DNA of 64,000 nucleotides from Stenotrophomonas aracearum (GTDB taxonomy: Bacteria; Pseudomonadota; Gammaproteobacteria; Xanthomonadales; Xanthomonadaceae), in NCBI RefSeq assembly GCF_031834615.1, contig NZ_CP115543.1, positions 1,933,001 through 1,997,000 on the forward strand, written 5' to 3'. Of the stretch, positions 61,892-64,000 are shown piece after piece. The translations under genes and the position numbers were made by a program. The notes under the pieces are model-generated. The model worked only from the letters and a program-made list of their open reading frames with translations, made no database searches and was not told the origin of the DNA. The stretch's first letter is position 1; the number at the start of each line of letters is the position of its first letter.

Positions 61892-61914
61892 CAGCCCTGG
61901 TTCGCTCCCCCGGG

Positions 61915-62376
61915 TCAGCGGGTGACGCGGGTGGTGGTGCCGTCGCTGGAGACGCGCACGCGGTCGCCGACGCGGTAATCGTTGGCGCTGCCGTCCTGGA
62001 CCACGGCCACCGTGCGGCCATTCTCGAGCTGTACGGTGATCTCAACGCCATTGCGCGCATTGCGCGACAGCGCATTGCCGGCGGCGCCACCTGCTGCGGC
62101 GCCGGCGATCGCACCGACCGCGTTGGCACGGCTGCCGCCGCCGATGGTGCTGCCGGCCACGCCACCAATGGCCGCGCCGACCAGGGTGGGCACGCCGCGC
62201 GAGTCGTTCTGGATCTGCACGCCACGGATCGACTGGATGGTGCCCATCTGTACGTCCTGGGCACGGCCTACTTCAGACCGGTTGAAGGTGCTGGGCGTGG
62301 TGTGGGTGGCGCAGCCTGCCATGAACAGGGCAGACGCCAGCAGCGCCGTGGCAACGCCTGCATGAGGAAGTTTCAT
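61915..62376 (-). CDS. Glycine-zipper 2TM lipoprotein (SlyB/Pcp-like)
   Basis: 153 residues; lipobox MAGC with Cys22. The glycine-zipper segment is LVGAAIGGVAGSTIGGGSRANAVGAIAGAAAGGAAGNAL, followed by a beta-like VEITVQLENGRTVAVVQDG and RVGDRVRVSSDG. Probably an outer-membrane envelope-stability lipoprotein. ATG 62376 was chosen as it opens the signal peptide. Confidence 0.88.
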   Translation of the reverse strand: MKLPHAGVATALLASALFMAGCATHTTPSTFNRSEVGRAQDVQMGTIQSIRGVQIQNDSRGVPTLVGAAIGGVAGSTIGGGSRANAVGAIAGAAAGGAAGNALSRNARNGVEITVQLENGRTVAVVQDGSANDYRVGDRVRVSSDGTTTRVTR

Positions 62377-62687
62377 TGTGTGTCTCCATCGAGTGAATGC
62401 GCGGAACACGGAAGGAATGTCGCCGTCCCTGTGCGTGATTCGGGTCCTTGCAGCAGCGATTAACTACCTGCGGGGTAATGCGGATGTGAAGACGCTGCAA
62501 ACGCCTAGCGCGGCAACAGATCCTCGATTTACAGCGGTTTTGCAGCACTGTCCGAAAACCGACGTTCACCTGCGCATTACCTTTTCAGGGCTACTTCTTC
62601 ACGCACGCTCACTGCATCCAACGGCCGACCGCGACGGCACGCGGGGCCACGTCTTCCCCACGTTCCGTGATCGAGAGAGGTCCGCAC
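62377..62687. other. Divergent intergenic region, lipoprotein gene / arcA
   Basis: 311 bp with promoters for both directions expected. No convincing Anr/FNR site (TTGAT-N4-ATCAA) was seen, although arginine deiminase genes are often controlled by one. AGAGAGG before arcA is its ribosome-binding site. Confidence 0.6.
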
Positions 62688-63938
62688 ATGTCCACTGCAC
62701 CGGTGTATGGCGTTCATTCCGAAGTTGGCGTCCTCAGGAAGGTGATGGTCTGTTCCCCGGGCATGGCGCACAGCCGCCTGACCCCGCGCAACAAGGACGA
62801 CCTGCTGTTCGACGATGTGATCTGGGTCGACAACGCAAAACGCGACCACTTCGATTTCATGTCCAAGATGCGCGCCCGTGGCGTGGACGTCGTGGAGATG
62901 CATGACCTGCTCACCGAGACGCTGGAGATCGACGAGGCGCGCAACTGGATCCTGGACCACCAGATCAACGCCAACGAAGTAGGCGTGGAGTTCATGGCCG
63001 AGGTGCGCGCCTACCTGCAGGGCATGCCGGCGCGGCAGCTGGCCGAAACCCTGATCGGCGGCCTGAGCGTGCTCGACCTGCCGGACGACTTCGCCGGCCC
63101 GACCCTGCAGAAGGTGCGCGAGGTGCCCGACCTGGTCGGCTACCTGCTGCCGCCGCTGCCCAATACCCTGTACACCCGCGACACCACCTGCTGGATCTAC
63201 CAGGGGGTGACCCTGAATCCGCTGTACTGGCCCGCGCGGCATGAGGAGACCATCCTCACCACGGCGATCTACAAGTTCCATCCCGATTTCACCAAGGCCG
63301 ACTTCCCGATCTGGTTCGGCGACCCGACCGTGGACTATGGCAACGCCACGCTGGAAGGCGGCGACGTACTGATTCCGGGCAATGGCATCGTGCTGGTGGG
63401 CATGAGCGAGCGCTCCTCGCGCACCGCGATCACCCAGCTGGCGCAGTCGCTGTTCAAGAACGGTGCGGCCACGCGGGTGATCGTGGCGGTGATGCCGAAG
63501 CTGCGTTCGGCCATGCACCTGGATACGGTGTTCACCTTCGCCGACCGCGACGTGGTGACCGTGTTCCCGGGCATCGTCGATCAGATCCGCACGGTCTCGC
63601 TGTATCCCAGCGACAAGGACCCGGGTTTCGAGATCGTGTTCGAAACCAAGCACTTCAACGACGTGGTCGCCGAGGCGCTGGGCTTCAAGAAGCTGCGCAT
63701 CGTCGAATCCGGCGGCGACCGCTATGCGGCCGAACGCTCGCAGTGGGACAGCGGCAACAACCTGGTGGCGATGGCGCCGGGCGTGGTGGTGGCCTACGAC
63801 CGCAGCACCCAGACCAACACCGACCTGCGCAAGCAGGGCATTGAAGTGATCAGCATCGTCGGCGCGGAACTGGGGCGTGGGCGTGGCGGTGGTCACTGCA
63901 TGACGTGTCCGCTGATCCGGGACGCGGTGACGTTCTAG
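62688..63938 (+). CDS. arcA: Arginine deiminase
   Basis: A 416-residue cytoplasmic enzyme that turns arginine into citrulline and ammonia, first step of the ADI energy pathway. Motifs: [35 protein letters not shown], the histidine region [13 protein letters not shown] and the nucleophile cysteine in GGGHCMTCP near residue 404. AGAGAGG fixes the ATG at 62688. The two ArcD-like permeases 3.6 kb upstream may import arginine and export ornithine. arcB/argF-type genes would be expected downstream. Confidence 0.96.
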   Translation: MSTAPVYGVHSEVGVLRKVMVCSPGMAHSRLTPRNKDDLLFDDVIWVDNAKRDHFDFMSKMRARGVDVVEMHDLLTETLEIDEARNWILDHQINANEVGVEFMAEVRAYLQGMPARQLAETLIGGLSVLDLPDDFAGPTLQKVREVPDLVGYLLPPLPNTLYTRDTTCWIYQGVTLNPLYWPARHEETILTTAIYKFHPDFTKADFPIWFGDPTVDYGNATLEGGDVLIPGNGIVLVGMSERSSRTAITQLAQSLFKNGAATRVIVAVMPKLRSAMHLDTVFTFADRDVVTVFPGIVDQIRTVSLYPSDKDPGFEIVFETKHFNDVVAEALGFKKLRIVESGGDRYAAERSQWDSGNNLVAMAPGVVVAYDRSTQTNTDLRKQGIEVISIVGAELGRGRGGGHCMTCPLIRDAVTF

Positions 63939-63960
63939 TCTTTAAACGGAGGCCGGAAGG

Positions 63961-64000
63961 ATGCGATTCCCAGGGTGGATGGCGCGTGCATCGGTACTGG
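63961..64000 (+). CDS. Start of a further gene, cut by the window end
   Basis: ATG at 63961 with GGAAGG upstream; only MRFPGWMARASVL is visible, 22 bp after arcA. It could be part of the arc operon, but the product cannot be told. Confidence 0.4.
   Translation, partial: MRFPGWMARASVL

Overview
The window reads as a chromosomal segment of a high-GC gammaproteobacterium of the Lysobacterales (Xanthomonadales), most likely Stenotrophomonas. Reasons: the housekeeping order clpA / infA / aat / trxB / ftsK / lolA / rarA / crcB; stem-loop repeats that begin with GTAG and match the SMAG family described in Stenotrophomonas maltophilia; and an accessory set of chaperone-usher fimbriae, TonB-linked iron uptake and molybdopterin genes. 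No tRNA, rRNA, CRISPR array or insertion sequence was seen.

Layout. 1-12 kb: housekeeping genes (ClpA end, IF-1, Aat, a GNAT protein, TrxB, FtsK, a transglutaminase-like protein, LolA, RarA, CrcB). 12-17.3 kb: regulators on the minus strand (a BvgS/EvgS-like hybrid kinase with its LuxR-type response regulator, a LysR and a WYL regulator). 17.4-19.5 kb: a glutathione transferase and an exported amidohydrolase. 19.6-26.3 kb: an alpha-fimbria (CS1/Cbl type) locus with chaperone, major pilin, usher and two CblD-like tip proteins. 26.5-32.2 kb: a Q-rich microprotein, then an apparently Fur-controlled operon of esterase, YncE-like protein and HmuTUV. 32.3-42.4 kb: a second chaperone-usher locus with seven paralogous DUF1120 subunits, a chaperone, an usher and a tip protein. 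42.4-44.1 kb: an ArsR regulator with a quinone-reductase-like oxidoreductase and an ABM monooxygenase. 44.2-49 kb: a TonB-dependent siderophore receptor and a second EF-G with an elaborate leader. 50-56.2 kb: a tightly overlapped molybdenum operon moaA-moaCB-moeA-moaD-moaE-modABC. 56.2-64 kb: two ArcD-like permeases, a frame-shifted membrane hydrolase, small envelope proteins and arcA.

The most interesting part is 19.6-42.4 kb. The alpha-fimbria locus and the DUF1120 locus are built from unrelated subunit families. They nevertheless share one promoter architecture, found four times with identical spacing: an inverted repeat TRCAA-N4-TTGYA, a TTGAA box 12 bp after its second arm, a TTGCAT box 22 bp after it, and a TAnnCT hexamer 28 bp after TTGCAT. 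A fifth, isolated copy of the palindrome lies farther upstream of the alpha locus. One unidentified regulator therefore probably controls both systems. The DUF1120 locus is modular: three units, each opened by this promoter and a subunit gene, with three further families of conserved RNA hairpins between genes, two of them showing base-pair covariation.

Starts were chosen from Shine-Dalgarno spacing, signal peptides and overlap with the upstream gene. Functions rest on recognised motifs and family knowledge only; no database search was possible.
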